The notes under the pieces are model-generated. The model worked only from the letters and a program-made list of their open reading frames with translations, had not been told where the DNA came from and did not search any database. The translations under genes were made by a program, and so were the position numbers. Shown here in pieces: positions 25,502 to 32,164 of a stretch of DNA of 32,164 bases. The stretch is from Planctomycetota bacterium (GTDB lineage Bacteria; Planctomycetota; Phycisphaerae; Phycisphaerales; Phycisphaeraceae). The stretch is taken from assembly GCA_021784455.1 (NCBI GenBank), contig JAJXSS010000004.1:1-32164 (forward strand), in the 5' to 3' direction. The stretch's first letter is position 1. Each line of letters starts with the position of its first letter.

Positions 25502-26599
25502 ATGGCAAGCACCGCCCTGTCAATGCGTCAACGCCGGATGGTGCAAGCCCTCTGGCGTTTTGGGCCCCAGAGCCGCATCCAGTTGCACACGCAACTGGGC
25601 CTGAGGCCCAACACGGTGGGGGCGGATGCGGACCGCCTGGTGCGTCTGGGCATCCTGCGGGAGAGCGACGGGGTGGTGCGGGGCCGGGGCCGGCCCGCCC
25701 GGCCGCTGAGGATTGACGACCGCCGCCGCCAGGTGGTGGGGTTGGCGTTGCGGCGGCAGCGTATCGAGGTGGCGCGGCTGAGCCTGACCGGACAGTTGGT
25801 GGGCCAGATCCTGGGGCAGGAGGTTGCCGAGCCCCGTGACATGGTCGGGGTGGGGGCCGCCTGCCTGCGTGCCTGCGTGGACCGCAACACGCTGGCGGTG
25901 GGCATCAGCACGCCGGGATTCGTGGAATCCGAGGCACAGCGCATTGTGTTTTCGGCCATCTGGCCCGCGCACGGGCCCATCCCCGTGCAGGAGTTGTACC
26001 GGGCCAGTGGCGCCCGGCCCGTGGTGCTGGAGAACGACATGCACGCCCTGGCCGCCCAATGGCTCTTGTCGCAGCGTTGCGAACCGCGCGAAGACGCCTT
26101 GCTGGTGTACATCGATGATGGGCAGCTTGGCTCGGCGCTGCTGGTGGGGGGGCGCCCCAACCGCGGGTGTATCACGGGGGCCAACGAGCTGGGGCACACG
26201 CGGCTGCCGGTGGCAACCGAGGGGTGCTACTGCGGGCAGACCGGGTGCATCGAGAGAATCGTCAGCAGTGCGTTCGCGGGGGGCGGCCGGCCCGGGTTGA
26301 CGCTGGCCCAGCGCCTGGCCCGGGGCGGGGACCCGAAGGTGGATGAGATCGTGGGCCACCTGGGGATGGTGCTGGCCAACGCGGTGAATTTCACGCGGGT
26401 GCAGCAACTGGTTCTGGCCGGGCCGTTAGGCGCCTTGCCGGCCCTGGCCGAGCCGCTGACCCGGCTCGTGCGCCGGTTGGTGCTGCCGACGCTGGCGGAG
26501 CGGATCACCATGGACGCCTGGGGCCAGAGCGTGGCGGCGCCGGGCATTGTGGCCGGATGGTTGGCGCTGACCCAGATCCTGATCGACAGTTGGGAGTAG
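25502..26599 (+). CDS. ROK-family transcriptional regulator (NagC/Mlc/XylR-like)
   Basis: The 365-residue protein has an N-terminal winged helix-turn-helix (about 8-65) and a ROK sugar-binding domain. The zinc site is present: GANELGH (H232) and GCYCGQTGCIE (C242, C244, C249). ENDMHALA (about 177-184) is the sugar-site Asn-Asp segment. The ATP phosphate loop of ROK kinases (DxGxT) is replaced by GLALRRQRIEV (about 80-90), so it is a regulator, not a kinase. ROK regulators typically bind a sugar or sugar phosphate and release DNA. The start has only a weak ribosome site. It is divergent from the oxidoreductase-fucosidase genes, its probable targets, and is followed 67 bases later by the GlmU-like gene. 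Confidence 0.9.
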   Translation: MASTALSMRQRRMVQALWRFGPQSRIQLHTQLGLRPNTVGADADRLVRLGILRESDGVVRGRGRPARPLRIDDRRRQVVGLALRRQRIEVARLSLTGQLVGQILGQEVAEPRDMVGVGAACLRACVDRNTLAVGISTPGFVESEAQRIVFSAIWPAHGPIPVQELYRASGARPVVLENDMHALAAQWLLSQRCEPREDALLVYIDDGQLGSALLVGGRPNRGCITGANELGHTRLPVATEGCYCGQTGCIERIVSSAFAGGGRPGLTLAQRLARGGDPKVDEIVGHLGMVLANAVNFTRVQQLVLAGPLGALPALAEPLTRLVRRLVLPTLAERITMDAWGQSVAAPGIVAGWLALTQILIDSWE

Positions 26600-26666
26600 A
26601 ACGGAGCTGGAACGAACCGGGCCGCACCCCCGGATTGAGGACGCGCACTTGGCCGATAATGAAGAC

Positions 26667-27872
26667 ATGAGCACTTCGCACCTGCTGATCCTGGATGACG
26701 GCCTGGGCGCCTGGGGGCCTTTGACCGATCTGCGGCCGGTGTTTGACCTGCGCACGGGTGCCCACACCACGCGCGGCCGCATCGAGCACATCATCGGCCG
26801 CAGGGCCGAGGTGCTCAACGTGCCCGCGCCTCTGGCGGCGTTGGCCCAAGAGGAGCCGGGGGTGACCATCAATGGTCCCCTGACTCCCGGGGACTGGCTG
26901 GTGGTCAACGGCCGCTGGCTGGGGGCCGCCGGCCGGGAAGCGGTGCAGGGGCTCAAGCCGGGTCAGGCGGTGGTGCAGGAAGATGGCCAACTGGTGGCGT
27001 TGCGCCTGGGAATCACCAGCGCGGCTCAAGGGCTGAAGTTGGCCGTGCCCGACCGAGCCTCGGAGGTGGTGCGCCTGGCCGGGCGAGTCCTGGCCGAGCG
27101 GCCCTGGCACATTCTGGACAACCTGGAAGAAACGCTGGGCTACGACCTGACCCACGGCCTGCCTGCGATCACTGATCCGCTGCCGGCGGGGGTCGCGCAG
27201 TTCGGCAGCCACCGCTTCATCCTGGTCAATGCGCGTCTGCAGCCGGGGGTGGTGCTCAACTGCGAGGCCGGGCCCATCCGCATCGAGGCGGATGTGATCG
27301 TGGGGGCCGGCAGCGTGCTGGAGGGCCCCTGTCACATCGGAGCCGGAACACAACTGGCCGCTCACACCTACATCCGGCCCCACACGGTGATCGGTCCGCG
27401 CTGCAAGGTGGCAGGGGAGATTTCCTTTTCCATCCTCCAGGGCTCCAGCAACAAGGCCCACTACGGCTATCTGGGCCACAGCCTGGTGGGCCAGTGGGTG
27501 AACCTGGGCGCGGGCACCACCGTGAGCAACCTGAAGAACACTTATGGCAAGGTGCGCGTGCAGCTTGGGCCCGGGGAAGAGCCCCAGGACACCGGGCGGG
27601 TGTTTCAGGGCCCGATCGTAGGCGATTACGTGCGCACGGCGATCGGCTCGCGCCTCCTGACGGGCTCGTGCCTGGCTACGGGCACGATGCTGGCCTTGTC
27701 CGGCTACGCGCCCAAGGGCAGCCGGCCGTTTGGCTTCTACACCGACCAGACCCCCGATGGAGCGGGGCACGATCCCGACAAGTTCCTCGCCGTGGCCAAA
27801 GCCATGATGGCCCGGCGGCATGTGGCCATGTCGGCGGCGCTCGAGGCGCGGCTCAGGGACCTCATGCGATAA
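26667..27872 (+). CDS. GlmU-like sugar nucleotidyltransferase/acetyltransferase (alternative bacterial type)
   Basis: The protein has 401 residues from ATG 26667. The N-terminus HLLILDDGLGAWGPLTDLRP resembles the short nucleotidyl-domain start of the alternative GlmU family found in Bacteroidetes and planctomycetes. The second half is a left-handed beta helix of hexapeptide repeats (about 200-330): IRIEADVIVGAGSVLEGPCH, then NKAHYGYLGHSLVGQWVNLG with the His/Tyr region of acyltransferases. It probably makes UDP-GlcNAc or a related sugar nucleotide. A TTG at 26649 has the better ribosome site (GAGGA), so six more residues are possible. Position after a ROK regulator suggests amino-sugar or cell-envelope sugar control. 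Which of the two GlmU activities it has is not proven. Confidence 0.82.
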   Translation: MSTSHLLILDDGLGAWGPLTDLRPVFDLRTGAHTTRGRIEHIIGRRAEVLNVPAPLAALAQEEPGVTINGPLTPGDWLVVNGRWLGAAGREAVQGLKPGQAVVQEDGQLVALRLGITSAAQGLKLAVPDRASEVVRLAGRVLAERPWHILDNLEETLGYDLTHGLPAITDPLPAGVAQFGSHRFILVNARLQPGVVLNCEAGPIRIEADVIVGAGSVLEGPCHIGAGTQLAAHTYIRPHTVIGPRCKVAGEISFSILQGSSNKAHYGYLGHSLVGQWVNLGAGTTVSNLKNTYGKVRVQLGPGEEPQDTGRVFQGPIVGDYVRTAIGSRLLTGSCLATGTMLALSGYAPKGSRPFGFYTDQTPDGAGHDPDKFLAVAKAMMARRHVAMSAALEARLRDLMR

Positions 27873-28047
27873 TCGCCGTATTGCCATTGGTTCGAGCACC
27901 ACCATCGGTGCGGCCATCAATGTGATGCCCCGCCGGCCGGCTTGGCGGCGCAGTTTGTCTAGAGCCTTGGCCGCGGCCGATCCCGGCTTGACCAACAATT
28001 GATCCTTCGGGGCTGGCCTTGCGGGCGGCCGTCGGCCATGGCATCGT

Positions 28048-28581
28048 ATGAGCATGACAGTCCCGCTCATTCATCTGCCCCAGCTCGCCAAGGAACAAGA
28101 GAAGGAGAATGGGAGGTTCCGCCGGTTCCTGAAATTCCAGTGTCGCGTGGATGATGCCGAGGTGGATCGGCGGGTAGCCGACATCACGCAGCGCGTCTGG
28201 GCCCAGATCGACTGCACGACTTGTGCAAACTGCTGCAAGACGGTGCATCCGACCCTCTCCGAGAGCGATGTGGAGCGGCTGGCGCGGCGCCTGTACATGG
28301 ACCGGCAGACGTTCATCGCTCAGTTTCTGGAAGCGGAGGAGGAGGCTCACGAAAAGGCTTGGCGCACACGCACGACGCCATGTCCCTTCCTGCAGGACAA
28401 TCGCTGCAGCGTCTACGAAGACCGCCCGGAGGACTGCCGTGGCTATCCCTATCTCTACGAGCCGGAGTTCTCGTTCCGCACTATCGCCATGATTGAACGC
28501 ACCGCTACCTGTCCGATCGTCTTTGAAGTGATGGAGGAACTGAAAGACTCGCTCGGATTTCGGCCGCGGGCCGGCAGGTAA
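28048..28581 (+). CDS. YkgJ-family cysteine-cluster (CxxCxxCC) protein
   Basis: The 177-residue protein belongs to the PF03692-type family of putative metal or Fe-S cluster-binding proteins. CTTCANCC (C56, C59, C62, C63) is the signature, followed by further cysteines in TPCPFLQDNRC and RPEDCRGYP. The N-terminal 50 residues are a charged helix. The role is unknown; members are often annotated as zinc- or iron-chelating. ATG at 28048 and ATG at 28054 are both possible, with no strong ribosome site. It is convergent with the SIS gene, and a GGGGC/GCCCC hairpin lies just after the stop codon. Confidence 0.88.
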   Translation: MSMTVPLIHLPQLAKEQEKENGRFRRFLKFQCRVDDAEVDRRVADITQRVWAQIDCTTCANCCKTVHPTLSESDVERLARRLYMDRQTFIAQFLEAEEEAHEKAWRTRTTPCPFLQDNRCSVYEDRPEDCRGYPYLYEPEFSFRTIAMIERTATCPIVFEVMEELKDSLGFRPRAGR

Positions 28582-28586
28582 GGAGA

Positions 28587-28607
28587 TGGGGCCGAAGTTT
28601 TGCCCCA
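28587..28607. terminator. Possible bidirectional terminator between convergent genes
   Basis: TGGGGC (28587-28592) and GCCCCA (28602-28607) pair around a nine-base loop, in the 69-base gap between convergent stop codons. No clear T-run follows. The position fits a shared terminator. Confidence 0.45.
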
Positions 28608-28650
28608 CCCTGCGGCGGCCGGGCCTTGGAGCCGGGAAGGATTCCGGGGG

Positions 28651-29673
28651 TCAGCCTACGAATTCGTTGCCCACCTTGCGGGCCCGGGTGGGTTTGTCCA
28701 GGTTGATGCCCAGGGACACGCCGACTTCCACCAGGAGATTCCAGCCCGCCGCCATGTAAACGTAGCCGGACAGGTCGCCGGCTGAAGGCACGCGGATCGT
28801 GGGAAAAGCCGTGGGACGATCGGCCACGGCGATCACCGTCAGGCCCACGCCTTTGGCCAGAACATCGATGAATTTGGATTCGGAATCGGCGTAGGGATCC
28901 AGCGAGATGACCACATCGGAGGGGTCCATGACCTCTTCGATGCCGTGCACGGCGTAGGTGCCCTCGAGGAAGTCGGATTTACGGCGGGTGATCTCGTTGG
29001 TCTTGAGGGTCAGTTCCTCGGCCACCCCATCATTGCGGCCAGCGAAGTAGATCGTGCCGGCTTGGGCGATCTTCCTGACCAGATCGGCGGGGATGGACGT
29101 GGTCAGAGCCTCCTGAATCAGGCCCCGGAGCGATTGCAGTCGCCCCTGGAGCGTGGCTTGGCCACTAAACAGGTCCAGGAGCGCATGATAGAAGAGGGCC
29201 TGCTCCTGGACGCTCTTGGTGGCGGCCACGGCGCCTTCAGGTCCGCAGGACAGCACGTATCCCTTGGTCGCCAGGGATTCCAACTTGGAACCGGCCGAAG
29301 CGGTCAGGCTGAAAAGGTTCCGGTGGCCGCGGTTCTTCAGCTCCGTGAAGAGCTTGATGACTTCGGAGGTGCGGCCCGAGTTGGACAGGGCGAACACGGC
29401 CCAGTCGTCCAGTTGATATTCCTGAGACTGCCGGCCGGCGTCGGTGAAAAGGGCCGGCGCTTTCAGGCCGCGGCGCATGGCCTGGGTCATCATGTGCTTG
29501 GCCGGGAAGATGCGGCTGGAGCCTTCGCCGGTCAGAAGCAGCTTGCCGGCTTTGGCGATGCGCCCCGCCACGTCGGCGGCCTGGTTCAGGTTGAATTGCG
29601 CGACGATCTGCGGCGTCTGCATCATGTCGCGGACGAGACCGAACTGGCTGTACTTCTGGTCGGTGAGATTCAT
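28651..29673 (-). CDS. Double SIS-domain sugar-phosphate isomerase/deaminase
   Basis: The 340-residue protein has two SIS domains like the isomerase half of GlmS and AgaS-type deaminases. The first has GEGSSRIFPAKHMMTQA (about 49-65) and ALSNSGRTSEVI (about 95-106); CGPEGAVAATKS (about 143-154) matches the GlmS GPE...TK segment; the second contains FAGRNDGVAEELTLK. It would act on sugar or amino-sugar phosphates in the cytoplasm. The ATG overlaps the stop of the upstream phosphofructokinase gene as ATGA (29670-29673), so the two are translationally coupled. The pair suggests conversion of a phosphosugar to fructose 6-phosphate, which the kinase then uses. The exact substrate is unknown. Confidence 0.85.
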   Translation of the reverse strand: MNLTDQKYSQFGLVRDMMQTPQIVAQFNLNQAADVAGRIAKAGKLLLTGEGSSRIFPAKHMMTQAMRRGLKAPALFTDAGRQSQEYQLDDWAVFALSNSGRTSEVIKLFTELKNRGHRNLFSLTASAGSKLESLATKGYVLSCGPEGAVAATKSVQEQALFYHALLDLFSGQATLQGRLQSLRGLIQEALTTSIPADLVRKIAQAGTIYFAGRNDGVAEELTLKTNEITRRKSDFLEGTYAVHGIEEVMDPSDVVISLDPYADSESKFIDVLAKGVGLTVIAVADRPTAFPTIRVPSAGDLSGYVYMAAGWNLLVEVGVSLGINLDKPTRARKVGNEFVG

Positions 29674-30881
29674 GGTTTAGCCTTTTGGGTGTTGAGGGCG
29701 GCGTAAACGGGCAGAGGCCCCACGAGCGGCCGGGCGTATTCCAGGAAGGCGGAAGTCACGAACATACCGTTGTTGGCGATGAAACGGTCGGGCATGGGCC
29801 GGGCGGCGTTGGCCACCTTGGCCAGGGCAATGGTTCCAAAACCGGCCTTGTAAGGTGCCCCGCGTTTGGACCGGCGTTCGATGGTGACCATGACCTCGCT
29901 GATGCCTTTGAGCGCCAGTTGTACGGCCTGTCGGCCGCAGCCATAGGCTTCATCAAAATCCAGCTTGATGCCGCGATCGGCGGCGCACATCTGCAGCGAC
30001 TCGGTCACCTGGAACTCCCCCCGCCAGCCGAACTTGTTCTTGATCATCTGGTGCAGCATCATGGCCGCACTGGTGCCACCCATGGCCCCGAACTCGACGT
30101 TGTTGAACTTATCGCGTGTCTGCGAGGCGCTGACGGGGGTGCCATCCGCATAGGTGATGCCCTCCCCACAGACGATGGAGCAGAAGCCGTACTTCCGGTG
30201 CGCATCAGCCACGGCGGCCAGGAAGGCTTGGGCGTCGAATGGCCGCTCCGGCAGCAGAATGAGGTGGGGCGCATCGGCGGGGTAGGTCTTGGCCAGGGCG
30301 GCGGCGGCGGGCAGCCAGCCGGCGCTGCGGCCGACGGTCTGGAAGATCACGTATTGATCCACCCGCTGCATGTCGCGGGCGAGCAAGCCGGCCTGCAGCA
30401 CCGACAAGGCGATATAGCGGGCGGCGCTGGGATACCCGGGGGTATGGTCCGTGCCGTCGAGGTCGTTGTCCACGGTTTTGGCCACACCCACGCCCTTGAG
30501 GTCATAGCCCTGCTGGCGGGCGAACGCGGTGACGCGATGGATGGTGTCCATCGTGTCGTTGCCGCCGATCATGAAGTAGTAGTGAATGTCGTATTTCTGG
30601 AGCTGGGCCAGCACGGCCGGCAGTTCCTCATCCTTGAGCTTGTGCCGGCTGGAGCCCAGGGCGCTGCTGGGCGTGCCGCGCAAAGTGGCCAGAGTGGCCT
30701 TGGTCTGGGCGCCCAGGTCCACCAGGTGATCGCCCAGCACGCCCTCGATTCCGAAGCGCATGCCCAAAACGCGGCCGATCGCCTTGGACTTGAGGGCCGC
30801 CTCGACCACGCCGACCAACGAGGCGTTGATCACCGCGGTGGGGCCGCCGGATTGGCCGATGATGGCATTGCCTTGAACCAT
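29670..30881 (-). CDS. 6-phosphofructokinase, probably pyrophosphate-dependent type
   Basis: This 403-residue member of the PFK family phosphorylates fructose 6-phosphate. The N-terminal IGQSGGPTAVINAS, GGNDT (107-110 region) and AKTVDNDLDGTDHTPGY (about 134-150), followed by QTVGRSAGW, are typical. The Asp in GGND at the place of the Gly found in ATP-type enzymes, and the Lys of KTVDND, are the residues that mark pyrophosphate-dependent forms. The usual first Asp of GGDD is Asn here. If so, the reaction is reversible and works in glycolysis and gluconeogenesis. ATG at 30881 has only a weak ribosome site. The gene's stop overlaps the SIS gene. An AT-rich likely promoter lies upstream. Confidence 0.9.
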   Translation of the reverse strand: MVQGNAIIGQSGGPTAVINASLVGVVEAALKSKAIGRVLGMRFGIEGVLGDHLVDLGAQTKATLATLRGTPSSALGSSRHKLKDEELPAVLAQLQKYDIHYYFMIGGNDTMDTIHRVTAFARQQGYDLKGVGVAKTVDNDLDGTDHTPGYPSAARYIALSVLQAGLLARDMQRVDQYVIFQTVGRSAGWLPAAAALAKTYPADAPHLILLPERPFDAQAFLAAVADAHRKYGFCSIVCGEGITYADGTPVSASQTRDKFNNVEFGAMGGTSAAMMLHQMIKNKFGWRGEFQVTESLQMCAADRGIKLDFDEAYGCGRQAVQLALKGISEVMVTIERRSKRGAPYKAGFGTIALAKVANAARPMPDRFIANNGMFVTSAFLEYARPLVGPLPVYAALNTQKAKP

Positions 30882-31120
30882 GGTGTATTTCCCGCCCCCG
30901 GGAGTCTGTGGACTTTCCCTGATCTTTACTATATATTATCGACTACGTTATTTAATGCAACTGACCTTGGGGCCCTCGCAGGGCGAACGCATGTACGAGC
31001 CGCGACCGAGAGGGAGCGGTCTTGGGAGGGGGCCGGGAGCCAGAAGGAGCGATTCCTCACGGTCGCGGCTCGCTAAGAACGGCTACATGTGTTTCCCCTG
31101 GGGGCCACCGGAGACCGCCC
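30882..31120. other. Intergenic region with AT-rich promoter-like stretch and a long hairpin
   Basis: The left part (about 30925-30960) is AT-rich for this genome and contains ATATATTAT-type sequence, on the minus strand reading GATAATATATAGTAAAG, a likely promoter for the phosphofructokinase-isomerase pair. A -35 partner is not clear. The right part holds copy 2 of the dispersed palindrome. No gene was recognised; the plus-strand frame open from 31022 is the 5' extension of the next gene through the repeat. Confidence 0.45.
30996..31072. repeat. Dispersed palindromic repeat, copy 2 (long hairpin)
   Basis: CGAGCCGCGACCG (30996-31008) and CGGTCGCGGCTCG (31060-31072) are exact 13-base inverted arms. 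After an A-A mismatch, six more bases (GAGGGA with TTCCTC, one G-T) extend the stem. The loop of about 37 bases contains GCGGTCTTGGGAGGGGG. GGGAGCGGTCTTGG and ACGGTCGCGGC are shared with the copy at 10463-10536. It lies just before the GATase-like gene and could be a terminator of upstream transcription or a mobile REP-type unit. Confidence 0.75.
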
Positions 31121-31885
31121 GTGAGCCAAGCACCCGTGTTATACCTGGGCGACACCAGCCTGCGGACGGCCGCCGCTTACCTGGGCGGCGTGATGGCCCA
31201 CGCCGGCATCGCCTTTGACTATCTAGCCAGCGACCTGCCGGCCACGCCCCAGCGGCTGGCAGCCCCACGCCAGCTTGTGATTCTCAGCGATTATCCGGCC
31301 AGGAACATGCCTGCGGAAGTCCAGCGGCTGCTTGTGACCCAGGTTGAGCAAGGGGCGGGACTGCTCATGATCGGCGGCTGGGAGTCGTATGGCGGCCTGG
31401 GCGGCGACTGGGGTCCGACCGCGGTAGGCCAGATCTTGCCGGTGCAAATCGCCGAGCGGGATGACCGGGTTAACTGCGACCAGCCGACGCTGGTGGTCTG
31501 TCGCCGGGAACACCCTATCACGGCCGGGCTGCCCTGGGGCGAGCGGCCACCCGTCATCGGCGGGTTCAACCGGGTGACACCCAAGGCTGGTGGCCCCGAG
31601 GCGACCGAGGTGCTCCTGCAAGCCCAGCGCTGGACCGCCCAGCATCAGGGCGAGGGCTTCACCTTCCATCCGGCCGATACTGATGCCTTGCTGGTGGTCG
31701 CCCCGTATGGCCGCGGCCGGACTGCCTGCCTGATGACCGATGTGGCCCCGCACTGGGTGGGCGGCTGGGTGGACTGGGGCGACCAGCGCGTGCAGGCCCA
31801 GGCGCCGGGGGCGGAAGCTATCGAGGTGGGCAACCTGTATGCCCAGTTCTTCCAACAACTGCTGCGCTGGACGGGGCACTTGTAA
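31121..31885 (+). CDS. Putative glutamine amidotransferase-like (PF07090-type) protein
   Basis: The 254-residue protein has the class I GATase-like fold of the PF07090 (DUF1355) group: VLYLGDTSLRTAAAYLGGVM at the N-terminus, LVILSDYPARN, LLMIGGWESYGG, and GRGRTACLMTDVAPHW near the end. No nucleophile Cys in a GxCxG elbow is visible at the expected position (MIGGWESYGG), so it may not be an active amidotransferase. The start is GTG at 31121 with GGAG (31110-31113) seven bases upstream; the open frame to 31022 runs through a dispersed repeat. It is followed by a PIG-L/LmbE-like deacetylase after 67 bases, and the two may work on the same sugar or glycan. Function is unknown. Confidence 0.78.
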   Translation: MSQAPVLYLGDTSLRTAAAYLGGVMAHAGIAFDYLASDLPATPQRLAAPRQLVILSDYPARNMPAEVQRLLVTQVEQGAGLLMIGGWESYGGLGGDWGPTAVGQILPVQIAERDDRVNCDQPTLVVCRREHPITAGLPWGERPPVIGGFNRVTPKAGGPEATEVLLQAQRWTAQHQGEGFTFHPADTDALLVVAPYGRGRTACLMTDVAPHWVGGWVDWGDQRVQAQAPGAEAIEVGNLYAQFFQQLLRWTGHL

Positions 31886-31952
31886 GCCGGGATACAGGCC
31901 GCTCCGGACCGGCACGGAACCAAACCTTTCCAGCGAGGATCGAGACGACACT

Positions 31953-32164
31953 ATGGCTAATTCTTCCTTCACGTTTGTCCGTCAGCAGGGCTCCCGGCGC
32001 CGGCTTTCCACCGATTTGCTTAAGACGCTGGGATCCACCCCCGGGGCCAGCGAGAAGTGGCTGTTCGTCAGCCCGCACGATGATGATCTTTGCATCGGCG
32101 CGGGCCTTTGGATACAAGCCGCCATGGCCGCCGGGGTGGAAGTGCATGTTCTGATTTTGAAGAT
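31953..32164 (+). CDS. PIG-L/LmbE-family deacetylase, N-terminal part (3' truncated by window)
   Basis: Only the first 70 residues are present. WLFVSPHDDDLCIGAG (about 37-52) is the conserved zinc-binding His-Asp-Asp motif of the PIG-L/LmbE family, which removes acetyl groups from N-acetylglucosamine conjugates; the residue order around it (…HDDD…) fits. The sequence continues with IQAAMAAGVEVHVLILK, a beta-alpha-beta pattern, and leaves the window. A GAGGA about 12 bases before the ATG is a weak ribosome site. The substrate cannot be told from the fragment. Confidence 0.85.
   Translation, partial: MANSSFTFVRQQGSRRRLSTDLLKTLGSTPGASEKWLFVSPHDDDLCIGAGLWIQAAMAAGVEVHVLILK

Noticed and set aside
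27873-28047. Coding-like minus-strand stretch (LLVKPGSAAAKALDKLRRQA)
   Set aside because: It has helix-like composition but is only the intergenic part of a frame antisense to the GlmU-like gene, with no independent start or stop.

Overview
The window is a GC-rich bacterial chromosome segment, most consistent with a planctomycete of the Phycisphaerae type; Lentisphaerae or Verrucomicrobia relatives cannot be excluded. The reasons are four secreted proteins with PEP-CTERM tails, a pseudopilin with the GFTLIE cleavage motif and an H-Xn-DG end, a pyrophosphate-type phosphofructokinase, a GlmU-like protein of the alternative bacterial type, and a high density of glycoside hydrolases. No rRNA, tRNA, CRISPR array, phage gene or transposase gene was found.

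Layout. Positions 1-3493 hold housekeeping and envelope genes: the end of pheS, purC, a DUF883 (ElaB/YqjD-like) plus DUF1469 (YqjE-like) membrane pair, and a CDF metal transporter. Positions 3761-14038 are carbohydrate-related: an aldose-epimerase-like protein on the plus strand, then on the minus strand a PEP-CTERM lectin-like protein, a GH95-type fucosidase/galactosidase, a GH36-like alpha-galactosidase and a large secreted CBM9 + DUF6067 (GH123-like) protein. An 840-base gap with hairpins and unexplained short reading frames follows (14042-14880). Positions 14881-22619 are a six-gene plus-strand run: two PEP-CTERM proteins, a pseudopilin, a second secreted DUF6067-like protein, a PEP-CTERM trypsin-like protease and a secreted SGNH esterase. 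On the minus strand come a GH29 alpha-L-fucosidase and a Gfo/Idh/MocA oxidoreductase, divergent from a ROK-type repressor, which is followed by the GlmU-like protein. The right end has a YkgJ-type cysteine-cluster protein, a SIS sugar-phosphate isomerase coupled to a PPi-type phosphofructokinase by an ATGA overlap, a GATase-like protein and the start of a PIG-L/LmbE deacetylase.

How the genes may work together (inference). Secreted or surface-anchored proteins (DUF6067/GH123-like enzymes, SGNH esterase, PEP-CTERM adhesins and protease, pseudopilin) would bind and open a fucose- and galactose-containing glycan or glycoprotein. GH95, GH36 and GH29, none with a visible signal peptide, would finish the breakdown inside the cell. 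The mutarotase-like protein, oxidoreductase and ROK regulator would handle and sense the released sugars, and the isomerase and phosphofructokinase would feed them into glycolysis. No transporter or sulfatase for the substrate is encoded here, so the system is incomplete in this window.

A dispersed palindromic repeat sharing GGGAGCGGTCTTGG and ACGGTCGCGGC occurs twice in clear form (about 10463 and 30996) and once in degenerate form (about 14222), always between genes. A separate REP-like palindrome supplies the purC stop codon.
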